Under the pieces are notes generated by a model that had not been told where the DNA came from, made no database searches, and saw only the letters and a list, made by a program, of their open reading frames with translations. This document shows, piece after piece, positions 44,996 to 55,196 of a stretch of 64,000 nt of DNA. Origin of the DNA: Flavobacterium sp. KS-LB2. GTDB taxonomy: Bacteria; Bacteroidota; Bacteroidia; Flavobacteriales; Flavobacteriaceae. Location of the stretch: positions 558,001 through 622,000 of the forward strand of contig NZ_CP145904.1 in assembly GCF_036895565.1 (NCBI RefSeq). Direction: 5' to 3'. Both the position numbers and the translations under genes were made by a program. How positions within the stretch are numbered: the stretch's first letter is position 1; every line of letters starts with the position of its first letter.

Positions 44996-45826
44996 ATGAA
45001 AATAACAAAACATTCAGGTGATATTGTCGAATTTAATCCGGATAAACTTAAAAACTCACTTTTGAAATCTGGAGCAAGTGCTATTGTGGTCGATAATATC
45101 CTTCATGAGATAAAAAAACAAATGTATGAGGGAATTGCTACTAAGCATATTTACAAAATGGCTTTTTCATTATTAAAAAAAACGGCTAACTCCCATGCAG
45201 CACGTTATAATTTAAGAGAAGCGATACGATTGTTAGGACCTGCAGGTTTCTTTTTCGAAAAATATATAGCCCGTCTTTTTGCTTCAGAACAGTATCAAAC
45301 GATAACTAACATGACTTTGCAGGGTAAATGCGTATTGCATGAAATAGATGTTTTAATAAAAAAAAATGAGTGTATTTCTATGGTGGAGTGCAAATATCAC
45401 TTGGGTAGGGACGCAGCTTCTGATGTAAAAGTTCCTATGTATATTTTGTCACGTTTCAATGACTTAAAGGAAAGGCACCATACCATTTTTGATAAAAGAG
45501 ATAGCATTTCAAAGTGTTGGATTGTTACCAATAATAGGTTTACAACAGATGCTGTTGATTTTTCGAATTGTTCAGGATTGAGTTTATTAAGTTGGAATTA
45601 TCCAGAGGGCAATAATCTAAAAACGAAAAATGACACTTATTATCTTTATCCAGTAACTTGTTTAACTACTTTATCGATAGCTGAAAAGGATAAATTGTTG
45701 ATATTGGATGTTATCTTGGTAAAAGAAATTATAAATAATTCGGATAGTTTAGAAAAAATAGGATTGAGTCCAAACCGAATAAAACATGTATTAAAAGAAG
45801 CATCGGAATTATGCCGTTATATTTAA
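44996..45826 (+). CDS. ATP-cone and PD-(D/E)XK nuclease fusion protein
   Basis: A 276-residue cytoplasmic protein. Residues 1-85 form an ATP-cone, the nucleotide-sensing domain best known from ribonucleotide reductase (start KITKHSGDIVEFNPDKL). Residues 86-210 look like a restriction-endonuclease-type nuclease, with E88, D118 in HEIDVLI and E131-x-K133 in MVECKYH giving a complete catalytic set. The last ~70 residues are helical, of unknown role. The next gene, 37 bases on, is a beta-CASP nuclease on the same strand. I infer a nucleotide-gated nuclease; its target is not known. Confidence 0.82.
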   Translation: MKITKHSGDIVEFNPDKLKNSLLKSGASAIVVDNILHEIKKQMYEGIATKHIYKMAFSLLKKTANSHAARYNLREAIRLLGPAGFFFEKYIARLFASEQYQTITNMTLQGKCVLHEIDVLIKKNECISMVECKYHLGRDAASDVKVPMYILSRFNDLKERHHTIFDKRDSISKCWIVTNNRFTTDAVDFSNCSGLSLLSWNYPEGNNLKTKNDTYYLYPVTCLTTLSIAEKDKLLILDVILVKEIINNSDSLEKIGLSPNRIKHVLKEASELCRYI

Positions 45827-45863
45827 AATAATGCAAGATTGTTTAATTTTAAATTGAAATCAT

Positions 45864-47219
45864 ATGAAAGTTAAATTTATTGGTGGAGCAGGTACTGTGA
45901 CTGGTTCTAAAACATTAATTGAAAGTAATGGGATTCGGATTTTGATAGATTGTGGGTTGTTTCAAGGTATTAAGCCTTTGAGAGAACTCAATTGGGAACC
46001 TTTACCTATTTTGCCGTCCACGATAGACTTTGTTTTGCTTACGCATGGTCATTTAGATCATTGCGGTTGGTTGCCAAGGTTGGTAAATCAAGGTTTTGAA
46101 GGCAAAATTTATTGCACGAGTCCCACAAAAGATATTACTAAACTCATACTTTTGGATAGTGCTAAAATTCAAGAAGAAGAAGCTAAAAATGCAAATGAAG
46201 GAAAATATTCCAAACATGAAATCGCCGAACCACTTTATACGGTAGAACAGGTTGAAAAAGTTTTTCCGTTTTTTAGAGTAATTAAAACCAATGAGTCAGT
46301 TCCTTTAGATGCCCAAATTGAAGCCGTTTTTACAAATGCAGGTCATATTTTAGGCGCTTGTAGCATTGCATTGACACTTGAAAATAAAACATTAGTTTTT
46401 TCTGGAGACATTGGACGTGATGATGATGTGTTGATGTATCCGCCAACCAAGCCCAAAAAAGCCGATTATATTTTTCTCGAAAGTACCTATGGTAATCGAT
46501 TGCATCCTCATACGGATGCAAAGTTAGAGCTGGAAACGTATATCAACAATACTATTCAAAAAGGAGGAACGATTATTATTCCGAGTTTTGCCGTAGAGCG
46601 TGCTCAAACCATCATGTATTTGCTGTGGCAGCTAAGGGAAGAAGATAGAATTCCCAATATTCCTTATATTATCGATACTCCAATGGGGATTAATGCACTG
46701 AATATTTTTTCGAATAATAAAAAATGGCACAAGCTATCGCTGGAGGAATGTGCCGAAATGAGTAAAATGTTTTCATTGGTTTCTGATTATCAAGAAACCA
46801 TGCAGGTCATTTTTGACGAACAGCCTAAAGTGGTTATTGCTGCCAGCGGAATGGTAACTGGAGGAAGAGTACTGGGTTATCTCGAACATTATATTAATCT
46901 TCCGGAAACTACCGTAATTATTGTGGGATATCAAGCCGAAGGAACACGTGGGAGAAAATTACTGGAAGGAGCAAAAGAAATTAAAATTCATGGACGCTAT
47001 TATCCTATAAAAGCTAATATTCTGGAAATACAAGGTTTGTCTGCACATGGAGATCAAAAAGATTTGCTTAACTGGCTGTCAGAATTGGAAAATAAACCTA
47101 CCCGAGTTTTTCTTGTGCATGGAGAAAATGAGCCTATGGATGAGCTTCGTATAAAAATTCATGAAAAATATGGTTTTGACTGTAAAATTCCTCTAATGGG
47201 ACAAGAATTTGAGTTGTGA
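45864..47219 (+). CDS. MBL-fold beta-CASP nuclease (RNA processing type)
   Basis: A 451-residue metallo-beta-lactamase-fold hydrolase of the CPSF/YSH1-like group. Zinc motifs are HGHLDH (61-66), GHILGA and SGDIGRDDD; the beta-CASP part has ESTYGNR, SFAVERAQ and ASGMVTGGR, then SAHGDQKDLLNWL and VHGE at the C-terminus. Members act mostly on RNA as endo- or 5'-exonucleases. No signal peptide is present. It follows the ATP-cone nuclease after 37 bases and is probably cotranscribed with it. Confidence 0.92.
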   Translation: MKVKFIGGAGTVTGSKTLIESNGIRILIDCGLFQGIKPLRELNWEPLPILPSTIDFVLLTHGHLDHCGWLPRLVNQGFEGKIYCTSPTKDITKLILLDSAKIQEEEAKNANEGKYSKHEIAEPLYTVEQVEKVFPFFRVIKTNESVPLDAQIEAVFTNAGHILGACSIALTLENKTLVFSGDIGRDDDVLMYPPTKPKKADYIFLESTYGNRLHPHTDAKLELETYINNTIQKGGTIIIPSFAVERAQTIMYLLWQLREEDRIPNIPYIIDTPMGINALNIFSNNKKWHKLSLEECAEMSKMFSLVSDYQETMQVIFDEQPKVVIAASGMVTGGRVLGYLEHYINLPETTVIIVGYQAEGTRGRKLLEGAKEIKIHGRYYPIKANILEIQGLSAHGDQKDLLNWLSELENKPTRVFLVHGENEPMDELRIKIHEKYGFDCKIPLMGQEFEL

Positions 47220-47270
47220 ATTCTTTATAAATTTAATTTTTTGATGTGATAAAATCACTAATTTTACAAG

Positions 47271-47672
47271 GTGAAATTTAACAAACATATAAGTATACTT
47301 CTGGCTTTTTTCGTATTGGTTTCCAATATGGGATTAGCATTTAATGTTCGTTATTGTGGAAGTGAGATTACCTCGGTAACTCTTAAAACGCCAGTTCAGG
47401 ACCAAAAATTAGAAAAAGATTGTTGTGGGGTTGTTGAAAAAGAATCACATTGTTGCAAAGACAAAGAGGTTGAATTTCAAAAGAAAACAGATGATTTAAT
47501 TCAAAAAACAGTCTCTTTTCATCCCGATTTTATATTTCAAATGAATGAATGGAATCCTTCTGCATTTTCATTTGTTTCAAATTTTAAAAACAGTCCATTT
47601 CTTTCGTATTACTGCGATGCAAATGCGCCTCCTTTTTTTAAATTATACCACCAATATATTTTCTACGCGTAA
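47271..47672 (+). CDS. HYC_CC_PP-like Cys-rich secreted protein (GTG start)
   Basis: A 133-residue protein with a signal peptide (about 1-23, ending GLAFN) and spaced cysteines: RYCGS, DCCGV, SHCCKD and YYCDAN. The pattern is that of the small family named after its HYC and CC motifs, seen next to metal-linked TonB receptors in Bacteroidota; here His is replaced by Arg in the first motif. GTG is the start because an in-frame stop lies four codons upstream. It precedes the TonB receptor by 71 bases. Metal binding is inferred from the Cys content and neighbours. Confidence 0.75.
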   Translation: MKFNKHISILLAFFVLVSNMGLAFNVRYCGSEITSVTLKTPVQDQKLEKDCCGVVEKESHCCKDKEVEFQKKTDDLIQKTVSFHPDFIFQMNEWNPSAFSFVSNFKNSPFLSYYCDANAPPFFKLYHQYIFYA

Positions 47673-47743
47673 TTTTAATGTTTCTATAAAAACTTGAATC
47701 ACAGCTTTGTGATTTTACATTTTTCAAACATTAAAAATCAATC

Positions 47744-49756
47744 ATGCAAAAACAAATTTCAATACTTTTATTGTTCTTCTTTTGCGCTTTTAATTCTTTT
47801 GCTCAAGATACTTTGCAGGAGATAAAAGTAAGAGGCAACAGTAAAAGTTTAAAAAAATCATATAGCGTAACGGCTAATACTACAGTACTGACAAGCAAAG
47901 AACTACTCAAAGCTGCTTGTTGTAATTTGGCAGAAAGTTTTGAAACCAATCCTTCAATCGACGTTAATTTTTCGGATGCTTTGACGGGAACGAAACAAAT
48001 AAAAATGCTGGGATTAACGAGTCCTTATTTGATGATTACAGAGGAAAACATTCCTTCGGTACGTGGTGCTTCTCAAGCTTACGGATTGTCATTCACTCCG
48101 GGAACTTGGGTAGAAAGCATTCAAATTACCAAAGGAGCCGGAAGTGTAGTCAATGGTTTCGAAAGTATTTCGGGACAAATTAATACCGAATTGATAAAGC
48201 CCATCAGCGATATTCCATTTTTTCTTAATGCGTATGGTTCAACAGATTCCCGATTCGAATTAAATGCCCATTTCAACAAGAAAATTTCGGATAAATGGAG
48301 TAGTAGTTTATTTGCTCATGGAAACACCAGAGTTTCAAAAAACGATATGAATGACGATGGTTTTCTGGACAATCCATTAGCAAAACAAATCAATGTTTTA
48401 AATCGGTGGCAATATACCAATGCCGAAAAAGGATGGGTGAGTTTCATCAATTTCCGGTATATGAATGATAAAAAACAAACGGGAGAATTAAATTTTGATC
48501 CTAATAGAGATAAGGGAACAACTAATTATTGGGGTTCCGAAATCAATACAGAGCGGTTTGATGTTTCTACTAAATTAGGGTATGTTTTCCCCGATATGCC
48601 TTATCAGAGCATTGGTTTTCAAAATGCTTTCAATAGCCATGATCAAAATTCTTATTTTGGTTTAAACCTATATAATATCAAACAAAAAAGTTATTATTCG
48701 AACCTGATTTTTAATTCGATTATCAATAACACAAAACATAAATTTTCAACAGGTCTGAACTTCACCTATGACAAATACGGTGAGTTTGTCAATGCTAATG
48801 ATTACAGCAGGATTGATAATTCGGTTGGCGCTTTTTTCGAATATACGTATGATAATACGGATAATTTTAGCGTAGTTTTTGGCGGTAGAATAGACAATCA
48901 TAATCGTTTGGGAACTTTTGCTACGCCAAGATTGCATGTGCGATACAATCCTTGGGAGAAAGGTGTTTTGCGATTTTCAGCAGGAAGAGGGAAACGAAGC
49001 GCTAATGTTTTTGCCGAAAATCAACAGCTTTTAGCAAGTTCAAAAACCTTTGACTTTTTAAATACTAATGGAAAAATTTACGGTTTAAATCCTGAAATTG
49101 CATGGAATTACGGGCTGAGTTTTATCCAGGGCTTTTTACTTTTTGGTAAAAGTGCTGATGTTGGGTTTGATTTCTACAGAACCGATTTTCAAAACCAGGC
49201 CGTTGTTGATGTAATGCAAAGTCCACAACAAGTTTTGTTTTATAACTTAGACGGGAAGTCGTATGCGAATAGTTTGCAAGTAGAGTTTAATTATGAACTG
49301 AAAAAGCATTTTAATTTGAGAACAGCCTACAAATTCTATGATATTCAAACTGATTATTTGTCAGGAACGTATCAAAGGCCATTGCAGGCAAAACATCGTT
49401 TCTTTGGAAATTTAGGATATGAAACCCATATTTTGGATAAAGGAAAACAATGGAAGTTTGATTATACTTTCAATTGGCTCGGAAAACAGCAATTACCTAA
49501 TACATCAACAAATCCTGTAGAAGACAGGCTACCTGAATTTTCACCTTCATTTTCTGTGATGAATATTCAAGTTACTAGAACTTTTTCTTCTACTTTTGAA
49601 ATATATATTGGCGGAGAAAATATTGGAAATTACAAACAAGATAATGTTATCTTAGGTAATGAAAATCCATTTGGGCCTACTTTTGATGCATCAATAGTTT
49701 ATGGTCCAGTTTTTGGGCAAATGTATTATGCGGGTTTACGGTTTAAAATTAAATAA
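47744..49756 (+). CDS. TonB-dependent receptor with Cys-Cys plug motif (probable metal uptake)
   Basis: A 670-residue outer-membrane receptor with a signal peptide (ending SFAQ). Unlike SusC it has no carboxypeptidase-like N-terminal domain: the TonB box region (LQEIKVRG) follows the signal at once. The plug carries AACCNLAESFETNPS, with an unusual vicinal Cys pair, and ITKGAGSVVNGFESISGQIN. The barrel ends YAGLRFKIK. Flanked by a Cys-rich secreted protein and an HMA protein, it is likely to handle a soft metal such as copper, but the ligand is not shown by sequence alone. Confidence 0.88.
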   Translation: MQKQISILLLFFFCAFNSFAQDTLQEIKVRGNSKSLKKSYSVTANTTVLTSKELLKAACCNLAESFETNPSIDVNFSDALTGTKQIKMLGLTSPYLMITEENIPSVRGASQAYGLSFTPGTWVESIQITKGAGSVVNGFESISGQINTELIKPISDIPFFLNAYGSTDSRFELNAHFNKKISDKWSSSLFAHGNTRVSKNDMNDDGFLDNPLAKQINVLNRWQYTNAEKGWVSFINFRYMNDKKQTGELNFDPNRDKGTTNYWGSEINTERFDVSTKLGYVFPDMPYQSIGFQNAFNSHDQNSYFGLNLYNIKQKSYYSNLIFNSIINNTKHKFSTGLNFTYDKYGEFVNANDYSRIDNSVGAFFEYTYDNTDNFSVVFGGRIDNHNRLGTFATPRLHVRYNPWEKGVLRFSAGRGKRSANVFAENQQLLASSKTFDFLNTNGKIYGLNPEIAWNYGLSFIQGFLLFGKSADVGFDFYRTDFQNQAVVDVMQSPQQVLFYNLDGKSYANSLQVEFNYELKKHFNLRTAYKFYDIQTDYLSGTYQRPLQAKHRFFGNLGYETHILDKGKQWKFDYTFNWLGKQQLPNTSTNPVEDRLPEFSPSFSVMNIQVTRTFSSTFEIYIGGENIGNYKQDNVILGNENPFGPTFDASIVYGPVFGQMYYAGLRFKIK

Positions 49757-49770
49757 TCTTAAAAAATTAA

Positions 49771-50115
49771 ATGATGAAAAATATAATAGTAGTATTGTTA
49801 CTGACATTTGTTGGATTTACAGCTCAGGCTCAAGAGGTGAAAAATAAAAATGCTAAAGTTGAATTTCATGTGAGCGGGAATTGTGAAATGTGTAAAAAGA
49901 GAATTGAAAAAGCGGCATTAAGTGTTTCGGGAGTGAAATCTGCCGATTGGCATATGGATTGTGGGACTTTATATTTGATTACAAACGAACAGAAAACGGA
50001 TGTTCTTACAATTCAAAAAGCGATTGCGAAAGTTGGTCACGATACAGATGAAGTCAAGGCATTAAAGGAAGATTATGAAAAGCTTCATACTTGTTGCCGA
50101 TATGAACGAAAATAA
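49771..50115 (+). CDS. Secreted heavy-metal-associated (HMA) domain protein
   Basis: A 114-residue protein with a signal peptide (about 1-20, ending TAQAQ) and one HMA domain (about 27-95). The metal-binding motif is GNCEMCKKR (CxxC), as in copper chaperones. A second cysteine pair, HTCCRYERK, is at the very C-terminus. It starts 14 bases after the TonB receptor, so the receptor-HMA pair is an operon. It probably passes the metal to or from the receptor in the periplasm. Confidence 0.87.
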   Translation: MMKNIIVVLLLTFVGFTAQAQEVKNKNAKVEFHVSGNCEMCKKRIEKAALSVSGVKSADWHMDCGTLYLITNEQKTDVLTIQKAIAKVGHDTDEVKALKEDYEKLHTCCRYERK

Positions 50116-50123
50116 TTTTAAAG

Positions 50124-50152
50124 AAAACCAAAGTGAAAGCTTTGGTTTTTTT
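50124..50152 (+). terminator. Terminator of the metal trio
   Basis: AAAACCAAAG (50124-50133) pairs with CTTTGGTTTT (50140-50149), followed by more Ts, directly after the HMA gene. The rest of the 273-base spacer up to 50388 shows no other recognisable feature. Confidence 0.88.
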
Positions 50153-50388
50153 AATGCCAAATTTTTAATGTTTTTTTGAATGAAATTATGGGGGTTAACT
50201 ATAAAAAGCCATGTTTTTAAAGCGCTAGAATCCCGAATAAAAAAAACAATATTTGCTTGTTGGCAATGGAAAGTTAATTCGGCTAATTTAAATAGTTAAT
50301 AAAACTTTAAAATAGTAGCATAAATTGTGGTTAAGATATATTATCCGTACTTTCACGCACAAATAATTGTAGCATAAAACACCTTAGA

Positions 50389-51069
50389 ATGAACGATTTT
50401 GATTGGAAGAATTTGATTGACCCGCTTTTTTATATTCATTTTGATATTAATGGAATTAAATTGGGAATTTATATAGTTTTATTTATTGTTTTTGCTGAAA
50501 CAGGTCTTTTTGCGGGGTTCTTTTTACCAGGAGATAGTTTGTTGTTTTTGGCAGGGATTTACAGCCGTGATTTAATAGAAAACATTTTATTCATTGAAAA
50601 TGATTTTGCAAATGTTGTTCTTTTGTCAACACTTGTTGCTTTAGCTGGTATCTTGGGTAATATAGTTGGCTATTGGTTTGGTTCAAAAAGTGGGTATTAT
50701 TTATACAACAAGCAAGATAGCTTTTGGTTCAAAAGAAAATACTTAGTTCAGTCAAAAGATTTCTTCGAAAAATATGGTGGAAAGGCAATAATCTTCGCTC
50801 GATTCCTACCAATATTTAGAACTTTTGCGCCCATAGTTGCTGGAATCGTCTCGATGGATAAAAAGAAATTTATGTTTTACAACATCCTAAGTTCGTTTAT
50901 TTGGTCATTCACTTTGATTTTCGCTGGACATTATTTATATGGTTTTTTACTTGAGAATTATCAAATTGATTTGAAAGAGCACATCGAAATAATTGTTATT
51001 GCATTAGTTGGAATTACCGTTTTGCCTGTAATATATAAGTTTAGTAAAAAAGCCAAAGTTCAAGAATAA
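50389..51069 (+). CDS. DedA-family membrane protein
   Basis: A 226-residue inner-membrane protein of the DedA/SNARE-associated family, members of which move lipids such as undecaprenyl phosphate or phosphatidylethanolamine between leaflets. Family signatures are visible: FAETGLFAGFFLPGDSLLFLAG, GNIVGYWFGSKSG, FFEKYGGKAIIFARFLPIFRTFAP and a final hydrophobic helix before a basic tail. It stands alone between two terminators. Lipid substrate is not known. Confidence 0.92.
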   Translation: MNDFDWKNLIDPLFYIHFDINGIKLGIYIVLFIVFAETGLFAGFFLPGDSLLFLAGIYSRDLIENILFIENDFANVVLLSTLVALAGILGNIVGYWFGSKSGYYLYNKQDSFWFKRKYLVQSKDFFEKYGGKAIIFARFLPIFRTFAPIVAGIVSMDKKKFMFYNILSSFIWSFTLIFAGHYLYGFLLENYQIDLKEHIEIIVIALVGITVLPVIYKFSKKAKVQE

Positions 51070-51086
51070 ACAATTTACAACTCATA

Positions 51087-51123
51087 AAAAAACCGTCTCG
51101 ATAAATTATCGGGACGGTTTTTT
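51087..51123. terminator. Bidirectional terminator between DedA gene and groEL
   Basis: An 18-bp stem (AAAAAACCGTCTCGATAA with TTATCGGGACGGTTTTTT, one G-T pair) with T runs on both strands. It serves both convergent genes. Confidence 0.93.
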
Positions 51124-51141
51124 ATTTATATAAGATTGATA

Positions 51142-52818
<1,677 letters not shown>

Positions 52819-52825
52819 TTAATTT

Positions 52826-52872
52826 GTTTAAAGTTTCAAGTTGTCTTGATACTTAATTCTTAGGACTTAATA
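52826..52872. repeat. GTTTAAAGTTTCAAGTT-type repeat between groES and groEL
   Basis: The 17-mer GTTTAAAGTTTCAAGTT (52826-52842) also occurs exactly at 56481-56497. It is followed by two ACTTAAT words (52851 and 52865). Confidence 0.6.
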
Positions 52873-52876
52873 CTAT

Positions 52877-53152
52877 TTAGATAATTGCTAAAATATCGTC
52901 TTCACGCATGATCAAATAATCTTTTCCTTCCAGTTTTAATTCCGTACCAGCGTATTTTCCGTAAAGCACAGAATCACCAATTTTTACAGTCATTGTGTGT
53001 TCTTTTGTTCCGTTTCCAACAGCAACAACAGTTCCTTTTTGTGGTTTTTCTTTTGCTGTATCTGGAATAAAAATTCCTGAAGCAGTTTTTGTTTCAGCTG
53101 CAACGGGTTCGATAAGAACTCTGTCTGAAAGAGGTTTAATGTTTAAAGCCAT
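52877..53152 (-). CDS. groES: Co-chaperonin GroES
   Basis: GroES caps the GroEL cage. The protein has 91 residues, starting [16 protein letters not shown], with the mobile loop region ([14 protein letters not shown]), the GKYAGTEL segment and the EDDILAII end that fit the family closely. It is the first gene of the groESL pair. No clear CIRCE element or promoter box could be identified upstream. Confidence 0.97.
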   Translation of the reverse strand: MALNIKPLSDRVLIEPVAAETKTASGIFIPDTAKEKPQKGTVVAVGNGTKEHTMTVKIGDSVLYGKYAGTELKLEGKDYLIMREDDILAII

Positions 53153-53245
53153 GATTGTATATTTTTATATTATTTATTTTTATTACGGTTATGGAGATTT
53201 CAGAAATTGTGCCATCCTAATGAAACTGACATAATTTCTTATAAA

Positions 53246-53273
53246 AAATGCCAGCTTTGACAGGCTGGCATTT
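53246..53273 (-). terminator. Terminator of secG
   Basis: AAATGCCAGC (53246-53255) pairs with GCTGGCATTT (53264-53273), followed on the minus strand by a T run. It lies 19 bases beyond the secG stop. Confidence 0.88.
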
Positions 53274-53291
53274 AGAATATGTTGTAATAAT

Positions 53292-53636
53292 TTATTCTGC
53301 TGGATTTGTTGCAGCAGGAGTGTTTTGAGCAGGAGCAGCTGGCGTGTTTGTAGCTGGTGCTGCACTTCCTGTGTTTTCAATGATTTTAGAATCAGTATCA
53401 CTTAATGTTCCTGTAAAGCTTAAGCTAGAAAGTAGTATAAGTGCAATTAGTATAGTTGCTAATGTCCAAGTGCTTTTGTCTAAAAAATCAGTTGTTTTTT
53501 GTACTCCACCTAACATTTGAGAACCACCTATTGTAGATGATAATCCTCCACCTTTAGGGTTTTGAACCATGATAACTACGATTAATAGAAAACAAACTAT
53601 AGTTATTAAAACTAAAAAAATTGAAAATGTGCTCAT
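53292..53636 (-). CDS. secG: Preprotein translocase subunit SecG
   Basis: SecG is the small membrane subunit of the SecYEG channel. The 114-residue protein has two membrane helices (about 4-22 and 57-74) joined by the conserved MVQNPKGGGLSSTIGGSQMLGGVQKTTDFLDKST-type loop (here VQNPKGGGLSS and FLDKSTWTLA). An Ala/Pro/Asn/Thr-rich tail of ~35 residues follows, a low-complexity end common in Bacteroidota. It starts three bases after the upstream gene, so the two are coupled. Confidence 0.93.
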   Translation of the reverse strand: MSTFSIFLVLITIVCFLLIVVIMVQNPKGGGLSSTIGGSQMLGGVQKTTDFLDKSTWTLATILIALILLSSLSFTGTLSDTDSKIIENTGSAAPATNTPAAPAQNTPAATNPAE

Positions 53637-53639
53637 TGT

Positions 53640-54491
53640 TTAATTATTATTATGTTGTAAAATCTTAATATCCGATATGCGGTCTGCAAAGAAACTACTT
53701 TTTTCTGGATATTTCAAAATTAATATTTCATAAGCTTGAATCGCTTTTTGATATTTTTTTTGTTCTAAATATACTCTGGCCAAAGTCTCTGTCATCAAGA
53801 AAGAATTGTCGGCTGCATTTAAGTCAAAAGTAACAGTAGAAGCAACTCCATGTTTTACCGGAGAAATCTTTGGACTGGCTTCAATAAACTTATCGATTAA
53901 TTCTAATTTCTTTCTTTTATCTTCATCTATTACAGGAAGTGGTAAATTAATAGCACTTTCTTTTTCTCTTTGGATAGGTTCAGTGCGGGAAAGTTGAAGC
54001 CATTCTTGAAAGGAATGTTGCTCACTTTTAGAAAAATCTAAAGGTTTTCCAATTGCCAGTTTCTCTTCGGTAGTTTTTGAAGCATCATCAACATCGACAG
54101 CAGAAGCTTCTTTTATTGAAGTAAGTATGGATCTTTCTAAAGAATTTATTTTAGATTCCGTTTTTTCTTCAGTAACAATGGTTTCACTGTCAACTACATT
54201 TATATCAAGAATTTCTAGTACTTTTTTATCGTAAAGACCTTTTTGAATCGAAGTGAACGTATCCGAAGTAATGAAGTCAAATAAAATAGATCGGTCCGTT
54301 GAATGTGCTGCAGTAACTTTTAAAGCAGTATTGTATTTAAAGCTATTTTGATTGTAAAGACCTTTTAATTGAATCGCTCTGGCACTTTGAAAATAAGGAA
54401 ACTCAATGAGTACTTTTTCCAAAGCTTCCGTTTGCTTCTCGTGGATAGCATCAGGTTTATTAATCAAATAAGTATAATCGGTTACGTTCAT
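53640..54491 (-). CDS. Tetratricopeptide-repeat-like protein of unknown function
   Basis: A 283-residue protein with no signal peptide. Residues about 1-85 contain DAIHEKQTEALEKVLIEFPYFQSARAI and a second helical pair, and the C-terminal part has a TPR-like unit (LARVYLEQKKYQKAIQAYEILILKYPEKS). A variable acidic linker joins them. The ATG at 54491 is used; the one at 54506 lies in an intergenic repeat. It regularly sits between lptE and secG in flavobacteria as far as I recall. Function is unknown. Confidence 0.78.
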   Translation of the reverse strand: MNVTDYTYLINKPDAIHEKQTEALEKVLIEFPYFQSARAIQLKGLYNQNSFKYNTALKVTAAHSTDRSILFDFITSDTFTSIQKGLYDKKVLEILDINVVDSETIVTEEKTESKINSLERSILTSIKEASAVDVDDASKTTEEKLAIGKPLDFSKSEQHSFQEWLQLSRTEPIQREKESAINLPLPVIDEDKRKKLELIDKFIEASPKISPVKHGVASTVTFDLNAADNSFLMTETLARVYLEQKKYQKAIQAYEILILKYPEKSSFFADRISDIKILQHNNN

Positions 54492-54496
54492 TTTTT

Positions 54497-54586
54497 GAGT
54501 GTTCAATGTTCAGTAATCAGTGTTTTATAATCAGTGTTCAGTTTTTGGTGTAGCTAACTGAATACTAAAAACTGCCAACTAAATAC
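54497..54586. repeat. TCAGTGTTCAGT-type inverted repeat between lptE and the TPR gene
   Basis: Repeated words TTCAGTAATCAGTG, TCAGTGTTCAGTTTTTGG on the left and their approximate complement ACTGAATACTAAAAACTGCC on the right form an imperfect hairpin. It ends 5 bases before the TPR gene start on the minus strand. Confidence 0.6.
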
Positions 54587-54593
54587 TTTTTTA

Positions 54594-55097
54594 TTACCAT
54601 TTTGCAAGTGACTCATTAAAGATGTCTTGTGTAATTCTTTCAAAAATTTCCTTTAAAGCACTGTTTAAAGTTGCTCCTGTCAATTGTTGTTCCGCAGGAT
54701 AATCGTAGAAAAAAGTGAATGGTTTTTCAAAATCATCTGTTTCTTTTTTCTTATTAGTAAAACGAACATTCACTCGAATGGTTAATCGGTTCTGAGCTGC
54801 TCGCTGATCTGCAGTAGCAGTCATTGGACTTATCCTGTAATCTACAATTTCTCCTTCGTAAGTCAAATCAGCGCTACTTTTGACCAAGTTTAAATTGGTT
54901 TGATTCTGGATTAAATCTTGAAGTTCTAATGTAAATGTTCTGTCAATACCAGGTTCAATTAATTCAGCGTTATTCTGAAAAAAGCCAACTTGAAATGTTT
55001 CGGCATCAATTTTACCAGTCCCGGTAAAGTTATAAACCGAGCAACTGTTGATGCTTACTATAATTATTGAAAGAAGAATAAGTTTTATATATTTCAT
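54594..55097 (-). CDS. lptE: LPS assembly lipoprotein LptE
   Basis: LptE is the outer-membrane lipoprotein that plugs and supports LptD, which inserts LPS in the outer leaflet. The 167-residue protein has a lipoprotein signal (ending SINSC) followed by SVYNFTGTG, the typical Bacteroidota start. The body has ERTFTLELQDLI-like helix (DRTFTLELQDLIQ) and a strand-rich end with RLTIRVNVRF. It is upstream of the TPR gene and secG and downstream of a sigma-54 activator, all on the minus strand. Confidence 0.85.
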   Translation of the reverse strand: MKYIKLILLSIIIVSINSCSVYNFTGTGKIDAETFQVGFFQNNAELIEPGIDRTFTLELQDLIQNQTNLNLVKSSADLTYEGEIVDYRISPMTATADQRAAQNRLTIRVNVRFTNKKKETDDFEKPFTFFYDYPAEQQLTGATLNSALKEIFERITQDIFNESLAKW

Positions 55098-55196
55098 TTT
55101 CTATTTTAAAATTGCTTCGTCTGATTGCTAACGATTGGGTCAAAGATATTCTTTTTGAATTAAATCATTTGTGTCTTAGTGTTTTTGTGGTAAAAA

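Noticed and set aside
53189..53401. 70-codon Leu/Gln-rich frame overlapping secG and its terminator
   Set aside because: Same-strand shadow in another frame of the SecG Ala/Pro/Asn tail; runs through the secG terminator.
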